In this document: one piece after another, positions 22,803 to 34,964 of the stretch
Numbering within the stretch: the first letter of the stretch is position 1
Layout: each line of letters starts with the position of its first letter
Source of the DNA: Volvox africanus
Taxonomy: Eukaryota; Chlorophyta; Chlorophyceae; Chlamydomonadales; Volvocaceae
Length of the DNA stretch: 64,000 nt
Direction: 5' to 3'
Assembly: GCA_030268105.1 (NCBI GenBank)
Contig: BSDZ01000013.1
Span: 2,957,001 to 3,021,000, forward strand
Notes under the pieces: model-generated
Told to the model about the DNA's origin: nothing
Seen by the model: the letters and a program-made list of their open reading frames with translations, nothing else
The model's database searches: none
Translations under genes and position numbers: made by a program

Positions 22803-25800
22803 TTACAGGGGCAGGGTCGTCATCTGTTGAGCCAAGTGGGCGTTAATCTCTGGAGTGATTTTGCCCTTGGCCTTAAGGACCTTGAAGATCTTGGGGTCCA
22901 CGTGCTTAAGGATGACGTCTTCAGTGGCAGTAATCTTATTCACTGGGACCTTGTCCAAGTAGCCCTTGGTTGCGGCGTAAACCACCACGGTCTGCGAACA
23001 GGAAGCCCGAGTGATGTTCATACTAAAAAATGTTTTTTAGCACTCCGCAGACAAGCGGAGCAAATGTCTTCAATAATCGCTTCTTGAGAAGGGCCCAGCC
23101 AATTAATGACCGTAGCGGATTTTTCATGCAGCGCATTGGCACTCCTCTAGACTTTTCAAATACAGTGGAGGACAGGTGACGAACTGCCTCAGTGCCAGGT
23201 CTTACTCGCCGTAAGAAGAGGCATATACTTCATTTGTCGAAATGATGGCAAAACCTAATAACCGCCCAGAACATAGTTCCATTTTCACTTTTCAATATAT
23301 TCTATTGAACCATTACGCCTATTCTCATTGTGAACTCCAAGAAGGATGAAAACGGTGCTGAGTTACAAGTGCCCTTCTCAACATCGTACCTGCTGCTCAA
23401 TGGGCATGGGGTTGAACTGGCGCTGCTTGAGCACCTCCGTCAGGCGCGCACCGCGCTCCAGGACGTATTGGGTGGCAGCATCCAGGTCAGAGCCAAACTG
23501 CGCGAAGGCGGCCACCTCACGGTACTGAGCCAGCTCCAGCTTCAGTGTACCGGCGACCTGGAATAAAACTCGCAAGGAGAACGGAGCGAACATCTTTTAA
23601 CATCGTGTATGCATTCCAGAGCCAGATGTTCCATATGACAAGGGTCAATACAAGGCCAACAACGGCACCCAACCGTAGCGTTCATTGATCGAACAAAGAG
23701 CAAAAGCGAAACAGAAATTGAACGGGAGCACAATCTTGTCTGAGCCTTGGCCATTTGAACTAACTGATACGCCACTGTCTGACGGTCAAAAAACTGCACA
23801 ATGGATTAACGCACCTGCTTCATGCCTGGGAACTGTGCAGCAGAGCCGACACGGGACACCGACAAACCGACGTTCAGGGCAGGGCGGATACCCTTGTAGA
23901 ACAGCTCAGTCTCCAGGAAAATCTGGCCGTCGGTGATGGAAATCACGTTCGTGGCAATGTACGCCGACACATCACCTGCCATATGGGAATGAAATGGCCT
24001 TGTGTGTGTTACCCAACCTGGCCCAAGGCCCCCACGAAACTGAAGGGACCTGCAGAAGTTAATGATCATCAATGCCAGTATGCTAGGGAAGAGCATTTCA
24101 CATAAATTTAAATACTGTGTTGCGGAAAAGGTTCTGGGTTCTGGAATTCCAGCTTACCGGCCTGGGTCTCGATGACGGGGAAGGCAGTCAGCGAACCTCC
24201 GCCCATAGCCGCTGACATCTTGGCGGCACGTTCCAGAAGACGCGAGTGCAGGTAGAACACATCACCGGGGAAGGCCTCGCGGCCGGGGGGCCGACGAAGC
24301 AGCAGAGACATCTGGCGATAAGCCACCGACTGCTTTGACAGGTCATCGTAGATAATGACCGCGTGCTTGCCATTGTCACGGAAGTACTCAGCCATTGCGC
24401 AGCCCGAATATGGCGCAAGGAACTGCAGGGGCGCAGCATCTGAAGCGGTGGCCGAAACGATGATCGTGTACTTGAGTGCGCCTGTCTGGCCAAATAGCTT
24501 CACCAGCTGCGCCACAGTCGAGCGCTTCTGGCCAATGGCCACGTAGATGCAATATACACGGTTCTTCTTGTTGGTAATGCTGTTCAAATAGTTCTGGTGC
24601 AGAATGCAGTCCACTGCAATAGCCGTCTTGCCAGTCTGGCGATCGCCAATGATCAGCTCACGTTGGCCACGGCCGATGGGCACCAGAGCATCCACAGCTT
24701 TGACGCCCGTGTACAGAGGCTCGCGCACTGACTGCCGTGCAATGATACCTGCACCACCGCGTCGCGTTCAACATGCATAGATAAACATTCATACCATTAA
24801 TACCCCACTGATTTGCTAAAGGCGAAGATCATTCGTTTTGCGTTGCAATCAACCCTTACTGCTGGAACCATTCGCTAATCGACGACACAGAACAGACCAC
24901 GATCGAGCTGAGGCTACCATGTATGTCGATCGCGTATTGGGGTTATCCAGGGCAGAGCCCCTGTTTTAATGACATCGAACAACTATCCTACCCCGTACTG
25001 CCACGGCTTAAGGAACCAAAGGCGCTCACCAGGCGCCTTAATCTCCACCAGCGACGATTTAACATTAGTGAGCGGACCCTTGCCATCAATTGGCTGGCCA
25101 AGAGCATCCACAACACGGCCGAGCGTGCCCGGGCCGACAGGCACGTTAACAATCTGGCCAGTGCGATACACTAGGTCGCCCTGATGAATCAGCGAGTCGT
25201 TACCAAACACGACAACACCGACGTGGTCCGCCTGAAGGTTCAGCGCCATGCCCTTCACGCCGCTATCGAAGCATACGAGTTCACCGGCCTGCAAGATAGA
25301 TGTTTCATGGAAAATAGTAGACGCACACATGCGTATATTAATTTGATCTTTGACGCATTATATCAATGCCGGGCAAAAAGCTGATTGCTGCTCGCCAGCA
25401 GGGCTGCCTCACCTGCACGCTCTTTAGTCCATAGATGCGGGCAATACCATCACCAACAGACAAGACGCGGCCCAAATGGATAACTGGCGGCTGATACTGC
25501 TTCTCCCACTCCTTGACGGCAGGAATGAGCTTCTCGGAGACATGGTTAATCAGATACTTGCTGGTAAACTTTGGCTTTCGCAGCTCATCCAAAGCCTTGG
25601 CGTCAGCAGCATATGCGCGGGTGGCTCGCAGGATGACCTGTGAAAGAACGGCCAAAGGCTTCCGGCAATCTGCCAACTCGCACCCGATAAAAACCATCGC
25701 ACATCCAGCCCTGCATACCTGCTCAGCACGCTTAGAAAGCGTAAAGCCGGACTCCTGGGCAAGCAGGCTGCGAGCAACACCATTGCCGGCACGTGAGAAA

Positions 25801-25999
25801 GCGGTGACACTACGCACAAGATAGCCTTCAACCTCGTGCTATTTTCGTACCTCGCACCAGATTGCGAACCAAGCTGTAGCACGCCTGCATACCGGCAGCG
25901 ATGCTCCAATTTGTCATGACACCAGGCGGCCAGGCAGGAAACAGCGTACGTATGCTCATTCTTACCCGCCCGCACGAAAGACAGCGCGGAGTTCCTCAT
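22803..25999 (-). CDS. ATP1: Mitochondrial ATP synthase subunit alpha
   Basis: Alpha subunit of the F1 sector of mitochondrial ATP synthase, in the matrix. Nine exons (25966-25999, 25851-25884, 25719-25809, 25413-25637, 25030-25288, 24158-24748, 23815-23975, 23390-23557, 22803-22991) join in frame to 583 residues. The N-terminus [12 protein letters not shown] followed by Ser/Arg/Ala-rich sequence is a mitochondrial presequence of about 50-65 residues. The nucleotide-binding P-loop GDRQTGKT is at 249-256. Other family marks are [66 protein letters not shown] and [20 protein letters not shown]. In most eukaryotes with gene-rich mitochondria atp1 is mitochondrial; chlorophycean algae are known to carry it in the nucleus, which fits this window. 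Exons 1 and 2 are only 34 nt each. The stop TAA lies inside a TGTAA. Confidence 0.97.
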
Positions 26000-28074
26000 G
26001 GTCCCGCTTCGCTGAACAAGTAAGGAGTCTACCGCTCCTGGAGGAAAGAAGAAGGGATGAAGGCGCTCCCATCAAGACTCTCGGCACCGTGAACCCATAC
26101 TGGCCGCAGCCATAGCGACATCAACATGCGAGACACTATACTTGTATATTTGCATAGATCTACTGAACAAACAGACGCGATCAGCACGAGCTACAATACC
26201 TGCTGATTAAGAGTCCGCCCAGGCCGATCAATCGACCACGCAACAAGCGGCCCACAGCCGGCGGTGCCTATGATGGTACAGCACTGTCCCCCTGCGCAGA
26301 GCTAAAACTCCCAATTTCCGGATACAACGAATGTCTTTCGGGGAAATTATTTGCCGTATCGCTCCAGGAGGAGGGCCTAACAAAGGGGGGAATTCTATTA
26401 CAGGCCGCACATATTTTATCTTACACATATGTTATGCATACGGTCTGTGTGTGATAACCTAAGGCTAGACATTAAAGCGTCTTCGGTGCGTTGGTAGAAC
26501 TTGGGTACTTGCGCCAATCACCTTTCCAGGTATTGCAATGAGACAGCATTACATGTAGTGAGTAACAATGAAGATTGGTTAGCCTTTAATTTGCAAGGCC
26601 CCGCTCCAGCATTGCGGTCCCTAAGGTACCGTTCAGCTTGGGAAAATAGAGATTACGCTTGCTGGTGCTTGTTTACTTAGGTTCTCGGAGGACTCCGGCA
26701 AACATTTTCGGCAGGACGCTGCTTGTATGCACTAACCAATTTGTAAACAGCTGGCACTAGAGGACTTACGCAGTGACGTGACCGTAGCTTACCTTAAGGA
26801 AAGTTGGCGTGGAATACGGTCAACAAACACATAGATTAATCACACTTGAAGTTGGCCGTGATTGGGTCGCTGCATGCATACTACTTCCCTTTGAGAACTC
26901 AGGGGTCCTGATGATCTGAGGCGTGCTGCCGCGTTTGCTGCTTTGTCCAAGATGAAACAAGTCGGGACGCTGAGGCCTTCGCACTAAGGGTATTGCCAAT
27001 TAGTGAATATCTCTTTATGTAGGATCAAAAGTTATCACAGGATGTTCACGTTCCATTACATGCGTAAAAGGAATGTATATGAAATAGTCAGACGGGGATG
27101 CAGCCGATGGATGTGTAAGTTTGTGTAAGGACTGTACTATCTTGTGACAATTGTACGTTGTCGCCTATGACGCCAGCCTGTAATCTGCCCCTGCCAACCT
27201 GACAACGTTCTCCTCCTGTGACAATGGTTCCGATCGGTGGAGTTCGTGCGTGCATGCAACGCTGCAAGCTAGTGACAGGATTTAAGTCCCATGACCTGGC
27301 TATCCAGGGCCGCTCTTCGACTAGGTTCAACTATCCGTGTTGCTGGTCTGATAAGATCTGATCAATAACATGCACTGCCGTTTCCCATGGGGGTCACGTA
27401 TCTAAGAAGTCATATGCGATCGGCAATGTAAGAGAGGTCTTGAGCCACATCGTGCAAGTCAACAGGACCCATCATGGCCAGAGCAGGACCAGCTCTATTA
27501 GCTGTATAAATAACCAGCAAGGAAGACAACAGGCAGGGGAAACCCGCTTTGATGTAGCTCCCTGGCGCTCTTTCAAACCCTACTTTGCATTTTTCAGCAA
27601 AGTTCCCTTCTTCGTAACCCATGAACCACCTAAAATGCCAGTACTTTTACACAGACGGAGACAGCTTCACACGTCATGAAAAGATGACGCTGTGCAAATT
27701 GACAATCAAAGATTTCTTTTTTTTACATACCAATGCCAATGAATTGCAGGCCCAGCTCATCACATTTCGTCACATGATGTAGGATCCAACGGTAATGAAA
27801 CCGTAACACGGCAATCATAAGAATGGAATTTTCGCCCCCATATTTGTGTCGGCAGAACTCATAAGCCTACAATTGGGGCATAGGTTTTCTGCCGGCCGCG
27901 TCTTGCCTCCGGAGACTTGGTCCTGCTCAGGACCCTTTTCACACAAGTAATCAATATTTCTGGGTTCGTCTGCTTTTAAGCATCAACAAGAAATTTAAAG
28001 GCTGCCAGTGAATTGCCCATCGGCGAAAGTTTCCAGAAGCTCCATTTGAAGTGAGAAACCGTTCGCTTGGGAAA
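26000..28074. other. Intergenic region upstream of ATP1 and the PUB-domain gene
   Basis: About 2.1 kb between divergent start codons. It should contain both promoters. The sequence is of moderate GC and shows no long repeat, no recognised exon and no RNA gene. Confidence 0.45.
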
Positions 28075-28880
28075 ATGGGCTACGGTGGCTATGTTTCGGC
28101 CAAGCTTCCTCCGCCGAAGCCCAGCGACGTGGAGGCAGCTGTTCAGGTTAATCCACGGGGCTTCTTGGCTTGATTTATGGTTCAATTGTGTTTGCAATTT
28201 TTGATCAGCTGCAGTGCATATCCAGATTATTCTGACTTGATACTTAAGAAATAGAGTTTGATTGTCTCGAGGCTGGAGCTACAGCTGGGTAGTCAGGCCC
28301 CTGACGTGTCCCCGATGTTGTGTACTTATGCAGGCCGTGAAGTCAATGGACGCGGTCGAGATGATCCACAAGCTGGTTTATAATTGTGCGGTCCAGCCCA
28401 AGGAGGACAAATTTCGGAAGGTCCGGCTTGGGAACTCCAAGGTTAAGGCTGTCCTTGGCGACACACCTGGGGCTGTGGAGGCCCTCACAGCTCTGGGGTG
28501 GTCCCTGGAGGAGGCTGATGGGGAGCCCGTCCTTGTGGTGCCGACCGGCAAGTTCATGACCATGCAACAGGTGAGGTCTGCCGTGGTACGCCGAGGGGAT
28601 CCCAGGACGCACCGTTTCCCTCCTTGTAAGGTGCAGCATGCCCGCCTCACCAGGCCATTGCGCTAGCCACATTCACGTGACTGTAATATCGTTCTGTCTT
28701 GTCGGTGAACGCGCATCTCAACTTTTCTGCACTGCCCCCTTCGATTTTGCACAATCATTGGTCACTCTTTGAAGCACACGTTCATCTGCCCAGGTGCGCG
28801 TAGTGGAGGCAGCACGTGATAAGCTGGCGAAGACCTTGAAGGATAGTCATCGGGACAACACCTCGAGCCTGCTTGCATGA
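28075..28880 (+). CDS. PUB-domain protein
   Basis: Small protein made almost wholly of a PUB (PUG) domain, the fold that binds the p97/CDC48 ATPase tail in peptide:N-glycanase, UBX and other ubiquitin-pathway proteins. Three exons (28075-28146, 28334-28570, 28794-28880), all phase 0, give 131 residues. The core shows KFRKVRLGNSKVKAVLGDTP, GAVEALTALGW and PVLVVPTGKF, with a C-terminal helix VRVVEAARDKLAKTLKD. The start MGYGGYVSAKLPPPKPSDVE has a weak N-terminal proline patch. There are no ubiquitin-associated, UBX or catalytic domains, so it is a single-domain adaptor by inference. A TGTAA lies about 118 nt after the stop, a good fit for its 3' end. Confidence 0.88.
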
Positions 28881-28997
28881 GAATCCCTCGTGGATCAAGC
28901 CTAGGGGGAAACACACGCAGCCAGGACCAGCAACACACATTCCAAGGCATCGTCCTAAGTTAAGCTGATGGACTGATGGACAACGTACCGTACTACA

Positions 28998-29002
28998 TGT
29001 AA
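28998..29002 (+). terminator. Candidate TGTAA signal of the PUB-domain gene
   Basis: TGTAA lies 118 nt past the stop of the plus-strand PUB gene, at a typical volvocine spacing. Confidence 0.5.
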
Positions 29003-29629
29003 AAGAGATTGTCAGCAAGTAGATAGTTTTGCGAGAGGTTGAGGATCATAGGCGAACGGTTCATAGGAGAAGTCCTACTCATTTCACCGTCTTGCATGGG
29101 CCCCAACGTATCCAGTAGGTGGATTAGACAGACAGTCAAAGGTTTTGAGAGTGAAGTGTGTGACGAGGGATGCAGAGGTGCGCACTGTTCATGATGGCAG
29201 CTGCATGAGGCGGCTGGCACGTGTATTATTTATTGATTATACGTGACTTGAACAACCATATACGGCGGAGCACAATCTATGGGCAGCAGTCACAGCGATT
29301 ATTTCGAGATTATCATTGATAGATTATCTTGATTGGATGAGAGACGATTGCCGAATTGTATCATATGTCATCCATTTAGCTATGGTATGACCGATCTTGT
29401 GCTTGTGTTTGGGGTCCAGGTGGCCGTGGAACCTTGGTAACATACAGACAAAACCCATCTTGATGCATGATGCAGGTTTGGGTGTATGCATCGGCGGCTG
29501 GGCGCCCACAGTTAGTGCCGAATTGGCCAAAGGCTCAATTGCCTGTAACACTGCCAATTTCATGGAAGCCGTTGTACACCTGCTAAAGTTGGACACAGAA
29601 TTCACGCTATTGATTGGAATTAGTCCTTT

Positions 29630-29634
29630 TTACA
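29630..29634 (-). terminator. Candidate TGTAA signal of the dehydrogenase gene
   Basis: The minus strand reads TGTAA 211 nt after the stop at 29845. Confidence 0.4.
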
Positions 29635-29844
29635 GTGGATCCATCGGGAGCTAAGGTGCTGACCTTAACATCATGCGTCACATTAGTTGAATCAAGGCAC
29701 TCTTCAGGCACACCTGCCGGTTTCTCTCCTGCATCCGCATTAACATTTAACAGCTCTAATTGGCAGGCTTACGACTCGAGGCAAGGCCCAACACTTGAAT
29801 AGGGTTCCCCTGGCAACCCCGCTCCTCCTTCTCCCTCATGATCT

Positions 29845-32800
29845 TCACCAGGATATGGTATTCCGTTCGCCCCAAAATCCCCCAGTGATGAGCTCCCCTG
29901 GGCTCCTGAGCGCCAGCCATACCGCAGTGTCCGCGCCCTCTGCTGCACTCTTGGTGCCAGACTGCAATTGGCACAGGATCAAAATCTCGCCACCATGCCG
30001 GGTGTGAGTGCACTGGGGTCTCTGGAAAAGTGTCAAGAGTCGGTGCACTCCGCATCGAGAGTAGAACTGCAACACTGGTCAGTAATAGAGCAATCGTAAA
30101 CCTATATATTAAGTTTTCCTGACCGTTGCGAGGAAGACCACGTTTTTCTGCTACAAACGCAGATGGAAAGGATGTGGTTCTGAAGCAGTGGGAGTCTCTT
30201 GGGTGGGTGTACGGTGGCGTGTCTTATAAAGTGTTACGTACTTCGGGAGTTGCGTACGTGAAATGGAGTGTTTGGATGCTATAGGCCTTTTGTTGGCATT
30301 CCTACGTTTGCGTCTGCTTGGGTGGTTCCCTTTTCGGCCCGACCCATGGCTATGTTAATTTAAGCCCCAGTGGGGATCAAAACAAAGAAGACCTCAGTGG
30401 TCAGTGGTCAGACCTCAGTGCGATACATGGTCCCCTATAACAAAAAAATAGTAAAGTAGAAGAGGCAATTTCTGGAGGCAATGACCTACATTGAGTACAC
30501 ATACATATGGTGCAGATCGCGCGCCCATAAACGAGCCATGAGCGCTGCCCAGCGGGAGCGAGGAAAACCCTATGGGCGAGATTCCTGCCCTCAGCAACCG
30601 CATATCGAGTTATTTCGGAATGGGAATCGTTGAGAGAGGGATTCGCCTCCGCACCAGAAATGGACAACCACAAACTCCCTAAACACTTACCTGGCTGGAC
30701 ATGTCAGTACGACACCATCTGATATTCCAGAATAATCGGCAGGCGGGCGGGCGGGCAAACAGAAAGCCATATTTACTCCATTTGCATTTGATAGTGGAAT
30801 AATGGTGACCACAGCACGACATGTTGCACAGCACACGGACAATCCAGGCGGCCTACGTACTTCAAGCTGCAACGACTGTTTCCTCTCACCCTTCTGCCTT
30901 TCCGCCTGTCTAGTCCTGTACTCCCTCCTGCATACCTTGCACTCTCCCACCCTTCATCCCTTACCCCACATCCCCAGGTTTCGGATACTCGTGCTACGTG
31001 CCCTCAGCTCCCCTTCCATGCCGTGCCTCCGACCGTTCCGCCCGGGGGCCCCCACCCGTCATACCACTCACCCGGGGCACATGGCATTGACCATGACGTT
31101 TTTATCTCGCAGCTGCTCGGCGAGCTGGGCCGTCCACAGCGACAGCAGTAGCTTAGAGGTGCCTAGAGGCTCAACCAGAGGGAAGGGGATGACCGGATAA
31201 AGGTGATCCTCGAAAATGGGGCAATTGTGAAGCAATAAAACCCTAAGCTTCACAGGATGAAGGGAGGGGATCTGAGCAGAATGGCGGCGGGAGAGAGCAT
31301 GGGAATATTTATGTGTGTTTGTGGAGTCAGCAGTATCAAACCCATCACTCAGGAAGGGGTCCAAGGCACAACGTCAGGAATGCAATAGTGCTTTATATTG
31401 CTTTTCCTCCCGTCCCTCCCCCAAAACTTTTAATCAAAAATCAAAGCTTTGGACATGGGTAAGCAGCAAGCGGGAAGTGGAGACCTGCCAGCTCGATCGC
31501 GTTACGTTGTTATATGGTGCACATGCAATTCAGGCAAGCACCACATCCATCGCAAGGAGAGAACTGACGGGAAATATTAGGAGACGGGATGACAGCGTAT
31601 ACATGCCCTACACGGGCCGTCGGAAACCGCCTACAGAGCAGGTGTTGGTGCCTGCAGCCCTCTTCTAGCTCAGTAGCAGCAGGGCCGAGTGCCGAAGGTA
31701 TAAGGCGCACCAGCAGCACCGTGCTGCCGACAACGTGACGGAGGTACGACCGACCCCCTTTGAGGCAGTGGCCGCGGTGTCGTCGTGGTTGGGATGGGGA
31801 GTAACGGCAGTGGTTCAACGTGCGCGCTCCGGAACCCACCGTACATGGAGTTGGGCCAGCCCGCGGCGGAATGGTTCCCGGCCCGGATGGCTTCCACGAA
31901 CTCCCTCGACATTGCCTCCAGGTCCTCCGGCTTCTTGGCGGCGGTAAGGCGGCTCAGCAGCTGGGGAGACCTCACGATGGATCGCAGTCCCGCTCTGATG
32001 GCACAGTCCGGGGTATAAGGAGAGCGGCAGTAAAGGAGTCACGACTGCGATCAGCACCATCCAGGTGCCCACCTTTGGTCCCGCCACCATCGCATTCACT
32101 ACTACCACTGCCAGCACCGCCGCAGGCAGGCAGCTTCTGGAAACCGCGTATCCGCTGTTCTCCAACCGCACACGCAAACTACCTCCCAACCTCCCAACCC
32201 CGTCATTGAAGCCCGGACGACCCTTCCTAAGCGACAAGGGACAACCCTTTTCACATAGAAGGCAGACAGCACGAAATGCGCAACACCAACTGGCACTTGG
32301 GGTCTTGATGGATGCCGGTAGCCATCAATAAATCCACACTCATTTTGGTATCCTTAGAAAGCAGAATGTACGGCTCCAGAACGAACGAACGGCTCCAGAA
32401 CGAGGGAAGGCGACTGGAAGGGCCGCTCTTTTCCACTTCAATAGCTGCCCACCTGGACGAGACGTTCACGATGCGGGCTGGGCTTCGGAGCAGCGGCACG
32501 AGCTTGTCCGTCAGCGCCCGGGTGCCCAGGAAGTTGATGCCCTGAGGGTCAGCAGCAGGTAGCAGGGTACTGAGGTGTACTGCAGTTGCATGACGTCTGG
32601 GTTGCATGTTGTACAATAGGCAAATGTTGGGATAGGATCGACTCCAATAGGAGAGACTCCTCATGCTCATCTAGTGCAGGAAGCATTAGTAAAGCCAACT
32701 TCGCCTGACGCACGGGACGGTTACAGCGACCGCTTAGGCCCACTTTTAGCGATGCATGAGTGGCACTCAGCGCCAAACCCAAGCACGTGATTTCGACCAG

Positions 32801-34964
32801 AACCCCCCAGGGTTTATAAAGCGTTCAAATCATAAGTAATATAAAATCGTGTAGTTATGCCGTACCTTGCAGCCCAAGCCACGACCGTCCAGAGCTAACC
32901 ATGAGAAACCCACATGGATAAAAAATGGAAAACGGCTTCAGGACGTCTGAACGTAAGCATCTCAATCAAATTTGATTCCGCAGATCAGCACTAACACGCA
33001 AACGGTTCGTCATCAACCGCAGGGTATGTACGGGCAAGTGTGTGGGGAAATTCCGGAAGCCGGCAGCCAGCCAGCCACCGCCCGAGACACCCACCAGGGT
33101 CGCTTGTGCCTCGTCCGCACCAAAGATGTTGCCCTTGTAGGCAAAGCCTGAGCACGTGTACGAACAGTGTGTTTTTAGTAGTGTCCCTCTCTCCCTCTCT
33201 CCCTCTCCCCCATATCTATGCATACCTACATGTGGGTGCAACTTCTATAAGTCACAGACCAAGACCGGTTGTGGCAGCACTCAGCAGATATGTCATGCAT
33301 GTGAACAACGACACTGCCTTGTATGTTCCGCATAACACGCTTGCGAGTAGCAACGGCATACCGTATACATACATATACATCCGTACGTATATACGTACAC
33401 ATAAACACACATCCTTCACAGCCAATAGACTTTTGCACTCCCACCTGCGTTGTTGACCAGAATGGTAAGGCCACCCAGCTCGCTCTGGAGCCACTCCACA
33501 AAGCGGTCGATGGAGGCGGTGTCGGAGATATCCAGCTGATGAAACAACACTCTTGCACTGGGAACTGCGCAACCGGACACAGTGCGCAGAGAAGGAGCAA
33601 TAGACACATGACGCGGTGGCCATTGAGACAGTCCGCCTTTCAGGCAAGAGAAGCCAGCACATAGCAGCGCAGGATAGCACACAATACCGGTTCGCACGTT
33701 TGCTTTTTTGATGAGCACGTGCCAAAACGCACCTGCCTCCTTAATTTTCGCCACCGCGCTCCTTCCCAGCTCCTCTGCGTCAGCATCATCATACGTCGTA
33801 CGACGATGTCATGCATGTCATACCGTACATTAGTAAATTACGCGCAGGGTATGGACATGCACGTGCATGGCGAGCTTGAGGGTTGGTGAACGGCACACCG
33901 GTGGAGAGATCAGCCGGTATAATGTCTTGATTTACAGCGATGAGGGGACTTCAAGCAAAGCGGGAGGATGTGGCGCGATCCCAACACGCGCAAGACATAA
34001 CAAACGCGCTGGCCGCCGAGGGAAGCCTGTGACGCGACGCAATCTCGAAAGCCTTCGATCGAGCCGAGGGAAAGCGCGTTACCTAAGTACCCGGGTCAAG
34101 AGAGGATTTGTGACCCGTGAAGCTTGTGTGGGAGCGCCGGTTACAAACTGAGAACGTGATGCTACCGTGCTACCATGCACCCGTACATCCGTGCTTACCG
34201 TTGCGCGCCGTAACAACGGTAGTCAGCCCTTGCTGCGCTCATTGTTCAAGAGAGGGGGGACGGCGAGTGGGCCCCGGTTAGACCGTGCAGGAGCTGCAAT
34301 GGCGATCTAGGCGTGTCCGGAAGGAGAAGCAAGAGGAGTGGCGGGAGGGCGACGGCTGCGGGGTTACCCCGCAGATAATGATCCGACCGCATCCGACCGC
34401 ACCATGGCTGCCAGAAAGGAAGAGACTTACTTAGGGTTTTGGGTTTTTTCATGGTTTGAATTATGCGTGGATGAATATGTATGTGTGTATGGTTGGTATA
34501 TGCTCGTCCAGCAGTAGAGCGCCGTACCCTGCTGTCTCACTCTTGGCAGGATATGACATTTCTCGTATACTGATGCCTGAACTGTTAGCTAATTACTCTA
34601 TGTGTGCATCTGTGCATATTGATTTGTAGATAACTGTGTGCATTCTGCCAGCAACAGCAGCGGCCGGCATTCCCCACGAAAATGGGCACTTACTCCTGCT
34701 GCACCTACCCCCCCTCATACCTCTCGAAATCCCGCATCCTCACCCCGACATGCAAATCTCCCCTCCCACAGGTTCATGCATCTCCTTGAGGTCACCCAAT
34801 GAGAGCCCCCAGCTTCTGTCCACAAAGACCTTTCCCAACTCTGCCCTGGGGGCCCTTCCCACCTCCGCCAGTATCTTGGCGGTCTCGAACCCGATGCCCT
34901 TGTTGCTGCCTGTCACCACGGCCACCGTGTTCTCATCCCACCACTTGTCTGTCGTGTAAGCCAT
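29845..34964 (-). CDS. Short-chain dehydrogenase/reductase, carbonyl reductase-like
   Basis: NAD(P)H-dependent oxidoreductase of the classical SDR family, closest in motif pattern to carbonyl reductase 1 and plant menthol/salutaridine-type reductases. Ten exons (34863-34964, 34199-34232, 33733-33774, 33445-33549, 33095-33147, 32453-32541, 31840-31994, 31072-31162, 30691-30718, 29845-29961) join in frame to 271 residues. The cofactor motif TGSNKGIG is at 18-25, VVTAR follows beta-2, NNAG is at 92-95, the catalytic Ser lies in VNVSSR (about 140-141) and YGTSK at 193-197 supplies Tyr and Lys. CPGWCRTDM and the ending TGGFWGERNTISW complete the fold. All catalytic residues are present, so it is probably active; the substrate is unknown. 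Introns make up 84% of the gene, and three exons are 28-42 nt. An in-frame ATG at 34997 could add 11 residues. Confidence 0.93.

Larger units (their letters stand above)
28881..29844. other. Convergent spacer
   Basis: Probable 3' UTRs of the PUB gene and of the minus-strand dehydrogenase. No coding exon or repeat recognised. Confidence 0.45.

Noticed and set aside
22803..25999. Mitochondrial DNA or bacterial contamination as the source of the ATP synthase alpha gene
   Set aside because: The gene has eight spliceosomal introns and a mitochondrial presequence, and sits among nuclear genes.
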